Source of the DNA: Actinoplanes sp. L3-i22
GTDB lineage: Bacteria > Actinomycetota > Actinomycetes > Mycobacteriales > Micromonosporaceae
NCBI RefSeq assembly: GCF_019704555.1
Contig: NZ_AP024745.1
Location: 9,122,501-9,186,500, forward strand
Reading direction: 5' to 3'
DNA length: 64,000 nt
The position numbers and the translations under genes were made by a program. A model generated the notes under the pieces. That model did no database searches. It saw only the letters and a list, made by a program, of their open reading frames with translations, and was not told the DNA's origin. Every line of letters starts with the position of its first letter. The first letter of the stretch is position 1. Shown here in pieces: positions 34,380 through 43,607 of this stretch.

Positions 34380-35318
34380 TCACACCGCCCTGTAGACCGT
34401 CGCCAAATGCCACTCCAGGAACTCGCGGTTGGGCCGGTCGACTCGTTGCTCCGGAACGGCGATCGGCTCACCTACGCGGGCATAGAGCGCTTCGCCGTTG
34501 CCGAACTCGGCACGCAAACGCGGACTCACCAGAAGGCGGTGTTGCGGGTCGATGCCGAGGTAACCCTTGTCATACAGGGTGTGCATGTCTGACCGCAGAA
34601 GCAGGCCGTTGTCCAGCCGGTGCTCGCCACCGGCCGGCAACGGTCGGATGTGGGCCGCCTGGAGAACCGGCCGAATCCGGTCACCAGTAATGGCGCAGCG
34701 CCCGCGGTACGCGTTGAGGACGACCGCCTTGAAGGACTGCTGGCCCATCCGCTGTGGCACCAGGCGCGGATCGCCGTAAACGGGACCAGGCCGATGCCAG
34801 GACTGCGTCAAGTCCAAGGACTCGGCGACAGAACCAACGAGGCGTTCCAGCAGGTCACGGAAGTAGCCGCTCTCCACGTCGTCGGACAGGTCATAGCCCT
34901 TGCCCTGCACGATGTTGGAGGCGAAGTTCGGCGGCGCATCTGCCGTCTCGCTGGCGGGAAAGAACCGTGTGTCCCGGATGAAGACACAGCCGATCTCCGG
35001 ATCCTCCGCCAGCCCGATCGGTGCGCGCCGGTACCGGCCGATACGGCCTCGCATGCGGTCGATGCTTTCGACACCGTTGGCCTCACCGAACAGCTCCCAC
35101 GCCTCGGAGAGTCGCAGGGCGGCAAAACCGCTGAAGAATCCGCCCCCGACCACGCGGTTCTCCGGGAAATGGGTCTTGAAGAAGAACGGTTCACCGACTG
35201 CCAGCGCCCGGAAGGCGCGGCCTCCCGCCGGGCGCCAGAAGTTGACCTCGTCGAGTTCCGGGCGCGCCGCCAGGAATCGATACCAATCTCCGTCGGTCAC
35301 GCCCGCATAAGCCCGCAT
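34380..35318 (-). CDS. HNH endonuclease with PUA/EVE-like N-terminal domain
   Basis: About 312 residues from ATG 35318, taken because the protein then opens MRAYAGVTDGDWY; a GTG at 35345 has no ribosome site. Residues about 1-130 (FWRPAGG...ALAVGEPFFFKTHFPENRVVGGGFF, then IGCVFIRDTRFF) look like a PUA-clan (EVE/ASCH) fold, often a reader of modified bases. The C-terminus is an HNH nuclease: CAITG, LQAAHIRPL, LDNGLLLRSDMHTLYDKGYLGID, giving H, N and H. It is convergent with the pPIWI-RE gene, whose stop is 4 bp away. It is best read as a stand-alone modification-dependent restriction enzyme; the reader function is inference. Confidence 0.8.
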   Translation of the reverse strand: MRAYAGVTDGDWYRFLAARPELDEVNFWRPAGGRAFRALAVGEPFFFKTHFPENRVVGGGFFSGFAALRLSEAWELFGEANGVESIDRMRGRIGRYRRAPIGLAEDPEIGCVFIRDTRFFPASETADAPPNFASNIVQGKGYDLSDDVESGYFRDLLERLVGSVAESLDLTQSWHRPGPVYGDPRLVPQRMGQQSFKAVVLNAYRGRCAITGDRIRPVLQAAHIRPLPAGGEHRLDNGLLLRSDMHTLYDKGYLGIDPQHRLLVSPRLRAEFGNGEALYARVGEPIAVPEQRVDRPNREFLEWHLATVYRAV

Positions 35319-35419
35319 CTGCGTACGTCTATCACACAAGATCACGGCCCGACATCCCGTGATCGCCGAATGGAAGGCGGGCAGGGGTCCCGCCAGGCGT
35401 TAACAGCAACGACGTTTAA

Positions 35420-35454
35420 TGTGTTGACATCGCCAACTTATTCTCTGCTACAGT
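35420..35454 (+). promoter_or_regulatory. Promoter with operator like that of the pPIWI-RE operon
   Basis: TGTGTTGACATCGCCAAC (35420-35437) differs from the pPIWI-RE site by two bases in its spacer and keeps the GTTG-N7-CAAC inverted repeat. TTGACA at 35424-35429 and TACAGT at 35449-35454 (19-bp spacing) form a plausible promoter about 60 bp before the first gene. Confidence 0.6.
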
Positions 35455-35514
35455 GGGGGAGTCACAGCGACAGTCTGTGCACGCCTACCCCTTAGAATTT
35501 GATGGAGCACTCCC

Positions 35515-36129
35515 ATGGCCTTTCCCCAGCAGCCCTTCCCTCCTGCCCCGACTCCCAAGAAGAAGAGCAAGTGGCCATGGATCGTCGGCGGGTTTGTCGG
35601 GCTGACGCTGATCGCTTGCGGCAGCGCGATTGCCTCCGGCGGGGACGACACCGCCCCCACCGAAGCCGCTGACGTCGCGACTACGACTGGTGCGGCCACG
35701 AAGACCGAGAAGGCGGAGAAGAAGGACGAGACGCCGGGGCTCGGCCAGGCGGCCAAGGACGGGAAGTTTCAGTTCACCGTCACCGGGGTCAAGTGCGGCG
35801 CCACCAAGGTCGGCTCCGACTTTCTCAACCAGAAGGCTCAGGGGCAGTTCTGCCTGATCGACCTGACGATCAAGAACATCGGCAAGGAGGCGCAGACCTT
35901 CCTCGACTCCGAGCAGAAGGCGTACGACGCCAAGAAGGTCGAGTACTCGGTCGACTCCGCCGCGGCGATGTACGCGAACGGGGACAACCAGATCCTGTTC
36001 CAGGAGATCAACCCCGGGAACACGGTCAAGGGCAAGCTCGTCTTCGACGTTCCCAAGGGGACCAAGCTGACCGAGCTCGACCTGCACGACTCGATGTTCT
36101 CCGGCGGCGTGAAGGTGGCCCTGCGATGA
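35515..36129 (+). CDS. DUF4352 membrane-anchored protein
   Basis: A 204-residue protein, ATG 35515. A short Pro-rich cytoplasmic tail (MAFPQQPFPPAPTPKKK) precedes one membrane segment (about 21-43, WPWIVGGFVGLTLIACGSAIA), then a Thr/Ala/Lys-rich linker and an extracellular immunoglobulin-like DUF4352 domain (about 82-204: FQFTVTGVKCG, GQFCLIDLTIKNIG, LVFDVPKGTKLTEL). The two cysteines probably form a disulfide. DUF4352 has no known enzymatic role. It is the first gene of four coupled by overlaps and follows the operator-bearing promoter. Confidence 0.8.
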   Translation: MAFPQQPFPPAPTPKKKSKWPWIVGGFVGLTLIACGSAIASGGDDTAPTEAADVATTTGAATKTEKAEKKDETPGLGQAAKDGKFQFTVTGVKCGATKVGSDFLNQKAQGQFCLIDLTIKNIGKEAQTFLDSEQKAYDAKKVEYSVDSAAAMYANGDNQILFQEINPGNTVKGKLVFDVPKGTKLTELDLHDSMFSGGVKVALR

Positions 36130-36650
36130 CCGCTCCCGAGATGCCGAAGAGCCGGAGCACCGCCTGGCTGATCACCACCGTCGGCGCCGGCGCGGTCATC
36201 CTGATCGCGCTCACCGTCCTGGGCACGCTGGCGATCACTCACCGCAGCAAGCCGGAAGCCGCCGCCCCGGCCACCGCAAGCGCCTGGGATCTCGAGCAGG
36301 CAGCGAACCAGGCGGACCCCGAGCCCGCCGAGACCACGGCGGCGCCCGGGCCGACGCTCGCCGTCTCGGATCTCACGTTGACGCCGAAAATCACCAAGAA
36401 GCAGTGCTTCGGCTCGGCCGGATGCAACGTCCGGATCAAGGTGGAGGTCGGCTACGACGGCCCGACGCTGTCCGAGGACGACACCTGGGAGGTCACCTAC
36501 CAGGTCATCGGGGATGAGAGCGGCCCGATCGTCGGCACGTTCGAGCTGACCGGTACCAAGTACGACCAGGACGAGATCTCGCTGAGCACCAAGAGCAGCA
36601 CGACCAAGATCAGCGTCAAGGTCACCGACGTCGCCGGGATCCCGGGGTGA
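36126..36650 (+). CDS. Membrane-anchored protein with extracellular beta domain
   Basis: A 174-residue protein, ATG 36126 overlapping the upstream stop. One membrane helix lies at about 13-39 (AWLITTVGAGAVILIALTVLG), followed by an Ala/Glu/Pro linker and a beta-rich C-terminal domain with a Cys pair (KKQCFGSAGCNVRIKVEV) and DDTWEVTYQVIGDESGPIVG. It resembles the architecture of the preceding DUF4352 protein without clear shared residues. I do not recognise the family. Its stop overlaps the next start (GTGA), so the two are coupled. Confidence 0.7.
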   Translation: MTAPEMPKSRSTAWLITTVGAGAVILIALTVLGTLAITHRSKPEAAAPATASAWDLEQAANQADPEPAETTAAPGPTLAVSDLTLTPKITKKQCFGSAGCNVRIKVEVGYDGPTLSEDDTWEVTYQVIGDESGPIVGTFELTGTKYDQDEISLSTKSSTTKISVKVTDVAGIPG

Positions 36651-37093
36651 ACAAGTACACCTACCTCGAACGACGCTCCGCAGATCTGCACGTGGTCGGC
36701 GAATGGGACAGCTCCGAGTCGGAGATCTACCCGGCGGGCCCGCGGCGGCTCGTCATCGAGCTGACCGGCCCGGTGCCGGCGGGCATCACCTCCGAGACTC
36801 TGCGCCGGGCGAATCGGCACCTCGGCGACATGACCGACGAGTTCAACGAGGTGCTTCACGTCGGCGGGCACCGGATCATGGTGCGGCAGTACGCCGAGAA
36901 CCGCCTCGCCGAGCTTCCGCCGGACGGCGACGCCTACCACCGCGGCCTGCTCGCCATCCGTGACGACCTGGCGGAACGCGGCGAGACGAGCCCCGATCAC
37001 GTGCTGTCCAGCGCGATGCGCGTACCCCTGGAGACCCTGCAGGCCTGCCTGAAAGTCGCCCGCGAGCGACTGGGCAAACGGAAGGAAGATTGA
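36647..37093 (+). CDS. Hypothetical cytosolic protein
   Basis: A 148-residue protein with GTG start, coupled on both sides. It has no membrane segment and no known motif. The N-terminal half is beta-rich (RRLVIELTGPVPAG); the C-terminal half is helical and charged (HRGLLAIRDDLAERGE, LQACLKVARERLGKRKED). Position between membrane proteins and an EcsC gene suggests a soluble partner, but no function can be assigned. Confidence 0.65.
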   Translation: MNKYTYLERRSADLHVVGEWDSSESEIYPAGPRRLVIELTGPVPAGITSETLRRANRHLGDMTDEFNEVLHVGGHRIMVRQYAENRLAELPPDGDAYHRGLLAIRDDLAERGETSPDHVLSSAMRVPLETLQACLKVARERLGKRKED

Positions 37094-38127
37094 TGCGGGA
37101 GGACATGTCCGAATACGAGACCCGGGCCTGGGCCGATTTGCTGGACGGCGAGCGGAAGCGCCGGAACGCCTTGCCGACACGCGTGGCCGGCAAGGTTGCT
37201 CTTGTCACCAAGCGCGCCGGCGAGCAGCTCCGCAGAATTCCCGGCGCGGGCCGGGCGCTGGAGGTCGGCGACGAGACGATCGGCAAGGCGTTGGAGGGCA
37301 GTTTCAAGGCTGTCTTCCTGCCCGCGGTGCGTTCAGCATCGCTGGACAAGCGCGTGGAGAAATTGCGCCACAAGCACCCGGAACTGGATCCCGAGTCGCC
37401 CTTCGGGTCGCTTGACCTCAAGGAGCTCGACAAGGGCCGGCCGGCGTTGACCATCCCGCTCCTCGGGGTCCTCGAGTCCAGCGTCGCCTCGGTTCTGATC
37501 ACCGGGGCGACAGTCAGCACGACGGTCAGTGGTGGCACGACGGCCGGAATCGCCCTGCTGGCGGTGGCGTCCGACGCGGCGGCCTCGCTGGCACTGCTCG
37601 GGCGGGCGGTGGCGGAGGTCGCCGTCCACTACGGCTACGACCCGCAGGAGCCCGGCGAGGAGCTGTTCCTGATGAGCGTCCTGAACTACAGCATGGCGTC
37701 GACGTCGGCGAGCAAGACGGCCGCTCTGGCCAGCCTGTCGCGCCTCACCCAGCAGATGATGCGCCGCGCGACCTGGGACCAGCTGGGCAAAGCACCGCTC
37801 GTCCAGGTGCTCACGCAGATCTTCAAGCTGCTCGGTTTCAAGCTGACCAAGGCAAAGCTCGCCCAGATCGTGCCGATCGCCGGCGGCATTCTCGCTGCCG
37901 GGCTGAGCTTCAACATGCTCCACTCGGCCATCGACGACGCGACGCGGCTCTACCGAGCCCGCTACCTGGCGGAAAAGCACGGCCTGTCCTGGGAGAAATG
38001 GATCGCCGCGCGGACGTCGGTGGCCGATGCCGAGGGCCCCGACCCAGTCATGGACGCGACGGCGGTCGAGATCGATGACCTCCTCGACGAGGTGACTGCC
38101 GGCGAGGAAGACGTCAACGCCGCGTAG
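37093..38127 (+). CDS. EcsC family protein
   Basis: A 344-residue protein, ATG 37093 overlapping the previous stop, with GGAAG just upstream. It shows the EcsC arrangement: an amphipathic N-terminus, Gly/Ser/Ala-rich hydrophobic helices (about 125-175, SSVASVLITGATVSTTVSGG, IALLAVASDAAASLALLGRA), a YDPQEPGEELFLMSVLNYS motif (about 188-205) and a second pair of helices (VPIAGGILAAGLSFNML). EcsC proteins associate with membranes; some act in defence or transport accessory roles, but biochemistry is unknown. It is the last gene of this four-gene operon. Confidence 0.8.
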   Translation: MREDMSEYETRAWADLLDGERKRRNALPTRVAGKVALVTKRAGEQLRRIPGAGRALEVGDETIGKALEGSFKAVFLPAVRSASLDKRVEKLRHKHPELDPESPFGSLDLKELDKGRPALTIPLLGVLESSVASVLITGATVSTTVSGGTTAGIALLAVASDAAASLALLGRAVAEVAVHYGYDPQEPGEELFLMSVLNYSMASTSASKTAALASLSRLTQQMMRRATWDQLGKAPLVQVLTQIFKLLGFKLTKAKLAQIVPIAGGILAAGLSFNMLHSAIDDATRLYRARYLAEKHGLSWEKWIAARTSVADAEGPDPVMDATAVEIDDLLDEVTAGEEDVNAA

Positions 38128-38342
38128 ACAGCCCCACAGCCAGCTTTCAACCGCTGTGAGCGCGGTTACGACGAGCTCGTCAACACCCTGAACGGGGCGA
38201 TGATCCGGTCCTGACCGGATATCCGGACGACCGGGCAGCAAGGACCGTCCGAACGTCCCCGGCCGGTGCCCCGCCCTTCGACGATGACCGCGATAGCCTC
38301 GGCAAGCGGCACGACCGGTCCGGCAAAGGAGTACACAGGCAC

Positions 38343-41300
38343 ATGACCTCGCTGCTCTTCGACGAGGATGCGCCCGCGACCATCCGTACGCGGGCCGCGG
38401 CCTTGACCGAATATCTGCTGGCCGTCCGTGCCCAGATGGAACGCCCCGCCCGGACCGTGCCGACCGGCGCGACCATCTGGGAGCATCGACTGCCTGAGCT
38501 GGGCAATCACCTCCAGCTCGGGCCCGGCGGCGAGGAGACCAGCTGGTTGCGGGTCACTCGGCCACCGATGCCGAAGCTGGCGACGCCGGTCGCGCCGGCC
38601 CGGATCGCGCAGCTGCTGGACGGCCCGCTGACGCCCGACCGGGAACCCGAGTTCCAGGTGCCACCGGGCACCGACCCGGAACAGACTCGGCAGCTGGCCG
38701 CGGAAGTGACGGCCTGGATCTCCACTCACTGGCAACCGTGGGCGGAACAGATGCGCCAGGTGATCGCGACCCGGGACCTGTACGCCCGGCTCAACGAGAT
38801 GCGCAGCCGGCTCGACATGAACGCCGCCACCGAGGAACTCGTGTGGGGCCACGGCATCGTGCACCTGGATGTCGCCGGCCATCAGGTGCGGTATCCGCTG
38901 GTCGCGACACCGGTGGCCGTGGAGTACCACCCCGACAAGGGCATGGTCAGCGTCTCCCCGCAGGGACCGGGCCGCCTGCAGATGGACGCGCTCTCCGGCC
39001 TCGACGATCAGCACCTGCGTCAACTGCTCGCCCTGGGCGACAACGGCCTGGTCACGGTCGACCTCTGGGACCGGCTGGAACGGCGAGAGCTGCTGGAGCG
39101 GGCGCTGCGGCGGCTCGGCCACGAACCGCTGTTGCGGGAGGCGACCGGCCCGTCGATCAGCGAGCCGCACATCCATGACACCGGTGTGCTGTTCGTCCGG
39201 CCCAAGCAGCGGATGCTGCGCCGGTTCTTGGAGAACTTCCGCGACCGGCTGATCGACGGCAACACCGCGGGGGTGGGTGCGCTCGCCTCCATCCTCGCCC
39301 ACGAGCCGAGCCGGCTGCGGATGCCCGGCGAGGACCCGCAGCGATGGGGCTCGGTCGGTGGCCGGCTGCTGATGCCGCTGCCCACCAACGAGGCGCAGGA
39401 ATCGATCGCCCGACGGCTGGCCGGCAACCGCAACGTCGCCGTCCAGGGGCCGCCCGGCACCGGCAAGACGCACACCATCCGCAACCTGATCTGCCACCTG
39501 ATGGCCAACGGCAAGCGGGTGCTGGTCGTGGCGCAGAAGGAGGACCCGCTGCGAGTGCTGCGCGACGGCCTGCCCGACGAGGTCAAGTCGCTGTGCCTGG
39601 CGGTGCTGGGCCGCTCCGCCGACCAGCTCGTTCAGCTCCAGCTGGCCGCACGGGAGCTTTCCGACCGGGCCGCCACTCTCGACCAGCGGCGCGAGCAGAG
39701 CCTGATCACCACGCTGACCGCGCAGATCGAGGAGTCGGAACGCGAACTCGGCCGGGCCCTCGGCGCACTGCGATCGATTGCGGAGAGCGACGCCCGTACG
39801 TACCGCATAAATGACGCCTTGCTGAACGCGCCTGACGTGGGTGAGTGGCTCGCAGCTCGCGAGGAGGCCTTCGGTGACCTCCCGGACCCGGTCCGGGAGG
39901 ACCAGGCCGCGCCGCTGGCCGCCGACGAGTTCGCGGTGCTGCTGCGGCTGGCCGGCACCCTGAGCCGGCATGATCGGGTGCAGAGCCTGCGCCATCTGCC
40001 GGTGCATGCGGACCTGCCGCAGAGCGACGCCGTTCGCGTCGCCCGGCAGCGCCTCGCCACACTCGCCGCGGGCCTCACCGAGGTCTCCGACGCCGGCGTG
40101 CACCTGGAGGCGGTCCGCCAGTTCGGGCCCGAGGGATTCGCGGAGCTCACCCGGCGGCTCAACGACGCGATCGGCCTGCTGCGCCGGCGTGAAGGCGCCT
40201 GGGTGGATCGCCTCGGCCGGCAACTGGCCGACCCGCAGTGGCAGCAGCTGTGGAACCAGCATGTCGTCGCCTGCCAGGCAGCGATCGCCCAACTCGCGGA
40301 GCTGACATTCGCGCTCGGCGGGCACGCGGTCACGGTTTCCGATGGGTACGCGGCCCAGCCGCGCCAGTTGCAGGCCGAGCTGGCCGAGGCGCGGCAGCGC
40401 TTCGCGGCCGGCAAGAGCATCAGCCGGCTGTTCCAGAGCGGCCTCGCGAAACTGGTCGCGGAGTGCCTCGTCGATGGCGAACCGCTGCGCACCGTCGAGG
40501 ACGTCGACCTCGTCAGCGCCCATGTCACGCGAATGCAGGTGCGCAGTCAGCTCGCCGGCCGGTGGACCGACTGGGCACAGTGGCTGGCGATCCCGGCCGC
40601 CGAGGTGCAGGGCGCGCCGGAGATGTGGGTCAGCGGGCTCATCGAGCAGGCCCGGGTCGCGGTCCGCTGGGACCACGACGAGTGGCCCGATCTGTATGCG
40701 GCACTGCGCCAGGCGATTCCGCAGCTGGAGCCGCGGGCCGACTCGGCCACGCTGCAGCCTGCGGCGGAACTACTGGCCAGAGCCACAAACCTTTTTGAGT
40801 ACGACCAGGTGACCGCCGCCCAGAACACCGTGACCGCGCGCCTGCAGCAGGGGATGTCGCATCCCGAGGCCAGTGATCTGTGGCGCATCCTCGACCTGCA
40901 GTGGCAGGAACCGCAGCTCACCGGCTGGGACGACACGTGTGCCGAGATCCGGCGGCTGGCAGCGCTACGTCCGGAGGCGACCACCTATGCCGGGCTGGCC
41001 GCTCGCCTCGCGGCGCTCGCACCGCAGTGGGCGAGCGAGATCGATGCCGGCAAGGCGGCCGCATTGCAGGGCACCGGCTCGGACTGCCTGCTGCGCTGGC
41101 GGTGGCGGCAGGCGCAGACCTGGTTCGACGAGGTCATCGGCGACCTCGACGCGGAGACGCTGAGCCGCCGGGTGGAACGCACCCGCGGCAGCATCCGCAA
41201 CCTGACCCGTGAGCTCGTGGTCGCGTCGGCCTGGCTGGCGGTGTCCCAGGCGCTCGACGACCGCAAGCGGGCCGCGCTCGCCGACTGGGCCACCTCGCTG

Positions 41301-43304
41301 CGCAAGATCGGCAAGGGTACGGGCAAGAAGGCGTCCCACTGGCAGGCGGAGGCGCAGCGGCAGATGGCTGCCGCGGTCGAGGCGGTGCCGGTCTGGGTCA
41401 TGTCGATCGACCGGGCGGTCGAACAGTTCGCCGGCGGCGCCCGTTTCGACGTCATCATCGTCGACGAGGCGTCGCAGGCCGACATGTTCTCGCTGCCGGT
41501 GCTCGCGCTCGCCGAACGTGCCGTGGTCGTCGGCGACGACCAGCAGATCGGCCCGCAGCTCACCTTCGTCGGCGACGTGCAGGGGCTCATCCAGGCGCAC
41601 CTCGACGACGTGCCGTCGGCGAACCAGTTCGATCCGGAGGGCAGCCTCTACGACCACGCGGTGCGCCGCTCCGACCGGATTCTGCTGACCGAGCATTTCC
41701 GTTGCGTCCCGCAGATCATCGAGTTCTCCAGCGCCAACTACTACGACCACAAGATCGAGCCTTTGCGTACGGATCGTCCGGCCGGGATCGGTGCGCCGGT
41801 CCGCACGGTTCACGTCCCGGCCGGTGTCCGGCAGGCGGTGGACTCGTTCGGTGATGTCAACGTCGAGGAGGCGCGCCTGCTCGTGGAACGGGTGGCGGCG
41901 ATCGTGGCCGACCCGGCGTATGAGGGCAAGTCGCTCGGCGTGATCAGCCTGCTGAGCACCAGTGACCAGGGTATGTATCTGCTGCAGCAGTTGCAGGAGC
42001 GGATCGGTCTCGATGAGATGGAACGCCGGCGGCTGCGGGTCGGCGACTCGTACACGTTCCAGGGCGACGAACGAGACGTGGTGCTGCTGTCGCTGGTCGC
42101 CTCGGCGCACGAGCGGATCGCGCCGTTCACCAAGCGCGACTTTCACCGCCGGGTCAACGTCGCGGCGTCCCGGGCGCGCGACCAACTGTGGGTGTTCCAC
42201 TCGTTCCAGGCGAACGACGTTCCCGCTGACGACGCCCGCGGCAAGCTGCTGACCTATTGCCAGAACGTCGGTTCGGCCACGGAAGCGTACGAGGAGCTGG
42301 AGAAGCGCTGCGACAGCGACTTCGAGCGCGCGGTTCTCAAGCGGATGCTGTTGCGGGATCTGCGGCCGCTTCCCCAGTTCAAGATCGGCAGCTATCGGAT
42401 CGACTTCGTGCTGCCCATGGCCGATGGTCGTCGGCTGGCCGTGGAGTGCGACGGCGATGCCTATCACGGGCCGGAGAAGTGGGAAGAGGACATCCGGCGG
42501 CAGGCATTGCTGGAGCGGGTCGGCAATTGCGTGTTCGTCCGGATTCGGGGAAGCGCGTTCAGCCGTAATCCGGAGGCCGCGATGGCGCCGCTGTGGCGGC
42601 GCATCGAAGAACTGGGTGGGGTCGCGGCGCCTGAAGTGGTGGTGTCCGAACCTGAGCCCTCAACGCCGCCGGTGCCCGAGGCCGACGCCACGCCTGCGCC
42701 TGCGCCTGCGCCTGCGCCTGCGCCTGCGCCTGCGCCTGCGCCTGCGCCTGCGCCTGCGCCTGCGGAGCCGATTGTTGCGGCTGTCGCCGAGCCGCTTCCG
42801 GCGCCCACGGCCACTGTCACGCAGCCGGAGCAACTGCCTCGGCAGACCGAACCGACCTTCTCCGCGGAGGAGGTCGAGGCCGCCACGGCCGGCGCCTCTC
42901 GCTACGTGCCCGTTCCCGACGGATTCCGCAGCGTCGCCTGGGTGAGGCCGGGTGAGGCCGAGGCGGCGCTACGCGCCTACCAGACGAAGATCGACGCCCC
43001 GATCCGCGAGAACGGCAAGGTCACCGGGTGGGTCCGGTACTACTCGGACGGCTCACCCGACGCGATCAAGTACCGCGCCAATGCGTTGCTGGAGCGGCCC
43101 TCGGCGGGCGGTGCGCGCTTCGTCTGCTGGCTACGTGAATCGGAGGCCGAGTCGCTGGTGCGTGCGTCGCAGATCCGCGCGGGTGTGCCGGTGGTCGAGT
43201 TCCGGCGCGGGGCGATCGGTCATGTCGAGTACCACTCCCCCGGCAGCTCGGAGGCCATCCGTTTCCGCAGCGTCACCCGCCTGCTCCGCAAGCGCGGCGC
43301 CTGA
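38343..43304 (+). CDS. SF1 helicase with Vsr-like nuclease (MTES_1575) and duplicated C-terminal domain
   Basis: A 1653-residue protein, ATG 38343, AAGGAG 11 nt upstream. The N-terminal third is unassigned. Walker A GPPGTGKTHT is near residue 370 and a long helical insertion follows (about 430-1000). Walker B VDEASQADM is near 1040, with GDDQQIGPQ, LTEHFRC, TFQGDERDVVLLS and the final NVAASRARDQLWV, as in DNA2/UPF1-type helicases. Residues about 1325-1425 are a Vsr/DUF559-type nuclease (SYRIDFVLP, VECDGDAYH, LLERVGNCVFVRI). A (PA)n linker (about 1450-1475) leads to two related copies of a 60-residue module (SVAWVRPGEAEAAL and RFVCWLRESEAESL). It is likely a stand-alone anti-invader enzyme. 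The preceding EcsC stop is 215 bp away. Confidence 0.85.
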   Translation: MTSLLFDEDAPATIRTRAAALTEYLLAVRAQMERPARTVPTGATIWEHRLPELGNHLQLGPGGEETSWLRVTRPPMPKLATPVAPARIAQLLDGPLTPDREPEFQVPPGTDPEQTRQLAAEVTAWISTHWQPWAEQMRQVIATRDLYARLNEMRSRLDMNAATEELVWGHGIVHLDVAGHQVRYPLVATPVAVEYHPDKGMVSVSPQGPGRLQMDALSGLDDQHLRQLLALGDNGLVTVDLWDRLERRELLERALRRLGHEPLLREATGPSISEPHIHDTGVLFVRPKQRMLRRFLENFRDRLIDGNTAGVGALASILAHEPSRLRMPGEDPQRWGSVGGRLLMPLPTNEAQESIARRLAGNRNVAVQGPPGTGKTHTIRNLICHLMANGKRVLVVAQKEDPLRVLRDGLPDEVKSLCLAVLGRSADQLVQLQLAARELSDRAATLDQRREQSLITTLTAQIEESERELGRALGALRSIAESDARTYRINDALLNAPDVGEWLAAREEAFGDLPDPVREDQAAPLAADEFAVLLRLAGTLSRHDRVQSLRHLPVHADLPQSDAVRVARQRLATLAAGLTEVSDAGVHLEAVRQFGPEGFAELTRRLNDAIGLLRRREGAWVDRLGRQLADPQWQQLWNQHVVACQAAIAQLAELTFALGGHAVTVSDGYAAQPRQLQAELAEARQRFAAGKSISRLFQSGLAKLVAECLVDGEPLRTVEDVDLVSAHVTRMQVRSQLAGRWTDWAQWLAIPAAEVQGAPEMWVSGLIEQARVAVRWDHDEWPDLYAALRQAIPQLEPRADSATLQPAAELLARATNLFEYDQVTAAQNTVTARLQQGMSHPEASDLWRILDLQWQEPQLTGWDDTCAEIRRLAALRPEATTYAGLAARLAALAPQWASEIDAGKAAALQGTGSDCLLRWRWRQAQTWFDEVIGDLDAETLSRRVERTRGSIRNLTRELVVASAWLAVSQALDDRKRAALADWATSLRKIGKGTGKKASHWQAEAQRQMAAAVEAVPVWVMSIDRAVEQFAGGARFDVIIVDEASQADMFSLPVLALAERAVVVGDDQQIGPQLTFVGDVQGLIQAHLDDVPSANQFDPEGSLYDHAVRRSDRILLTEHFRCVPQIIEFSSANYYDHKIEPLRTDRPAGIGAPVRTVHVPAGVRQAVDSFGDVNVEEARLLVERVAAIVADPAYEGKSLGVISLLSTSDQGMYLLQQLQERIGLDEMERRRLRVGDSYTFQGDERDVVLLSLVASAHERIAPFTKRDFHRRVNVAASRARDQLWVFHSFQANDVPADDARGKLLTYCQNVGSATEAYEELEKRCDSDFERAVLKRMLLRDLRPLPQFKIGSYRIDFVLPMADGRRLAVECDGDAYHGPEKWEEDIRRQALLERVGNCVFVRIRGSAFSRNPEAAMAPLWRRIEELGGVAAPEVVVSEPEPSTPPVPEADATPAPAPAPAPAPAPAPAPAPAPAPAEPIVAAVAEPLPAPTATVTQPEQLPRQTEPTFSAEEVEAATAGASRYVPVPDGFRSVAWVRPGEAEAALRAYQTKIDAPIRENGKVTGWVRYYSDGSPDAIKYRANALLERPSAGGARFVCWLRESEAESLVRASQIRAGVPVVEFRRGAIGHVEYHSPGSSEAIRFRSVTRLLRKRGA
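42691..42762 (+). repeat. (CGCCTG)12 hexanucleotide microsatellite, in frame
   Basis: Twelve perfect CGCCTG copies encode an alternating Pro-Ala linker between the nuclease and C-terminal modules of the helicase. Six-base units keep the frame, so slippage would change linker length, not switch the gene off. Confidence 0.85.
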
Positions 43305-43322
43305 CTGAGCGGATCGGACGCC

Positions 43323-43538
43323 ATGCGAACCGGAGCCGAGCCTAATTTGAGAGAAGACTGTTCCATCCGGAATGTCGCCTTGGGCGTCGCCGCCTGCATT
43401 GCGGACTACGGCATGGCCTTCGTCGAGGACGACAAGGTCGATGCACTCGGCACGACGCTGCTGGCCTTCTTCCGCACGGCTGGCATCGCAGTACACGACC
43501 CGAAATCGGCCAGCCTGACACCGACCGTCTCCGGCTGA
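43323..43538 (+). CDS. Possible small protein or gene remnant
   Basis: A 71-residue open frame with fairly typical codon use after residue 17 (VALGVAACIADYGMAFVEDD), but no ribosome site. It lies 18 bp after the helicase-nuclease. It may be a small gene or the remains of a longer one; no family is recognised. Confidence 0.3.
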   Translation: MRTGAEPNLREDCSIRNVALGVAACIADYGMAFVEDDKVDALGTTLLAFFRTAGIAVHDPKSASLTPTVSG

Positions 43539-43607
43539 TCGATCGCGGTTCACCCGGCCCTCGCCAGAACCGCGGCAAGGCCTCCGGAGCCTTGGCGGAA
43601 ACGAACG

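Noticed and set aside
38166..40676. 836-aa open frame on the minus strand
   Set aside because: It is antisense to the helicase-nuclease gene, has no motif and a Leu/Arg/Gln/Ala-rich make-up typical of shadow frames in GC-rich DNA.
40965..42467. 500-aa open frame on the minus strand
   Set aside because: Antisense to the same helicase; rich in His/Arg/Asp repeats from codon shadows.
42691..42762. Tandem repeats suggesting a CRISPR array
   Set aside because: The units are 6 bp, contiguous and without spacers; they encode a Pro-Ala linker.
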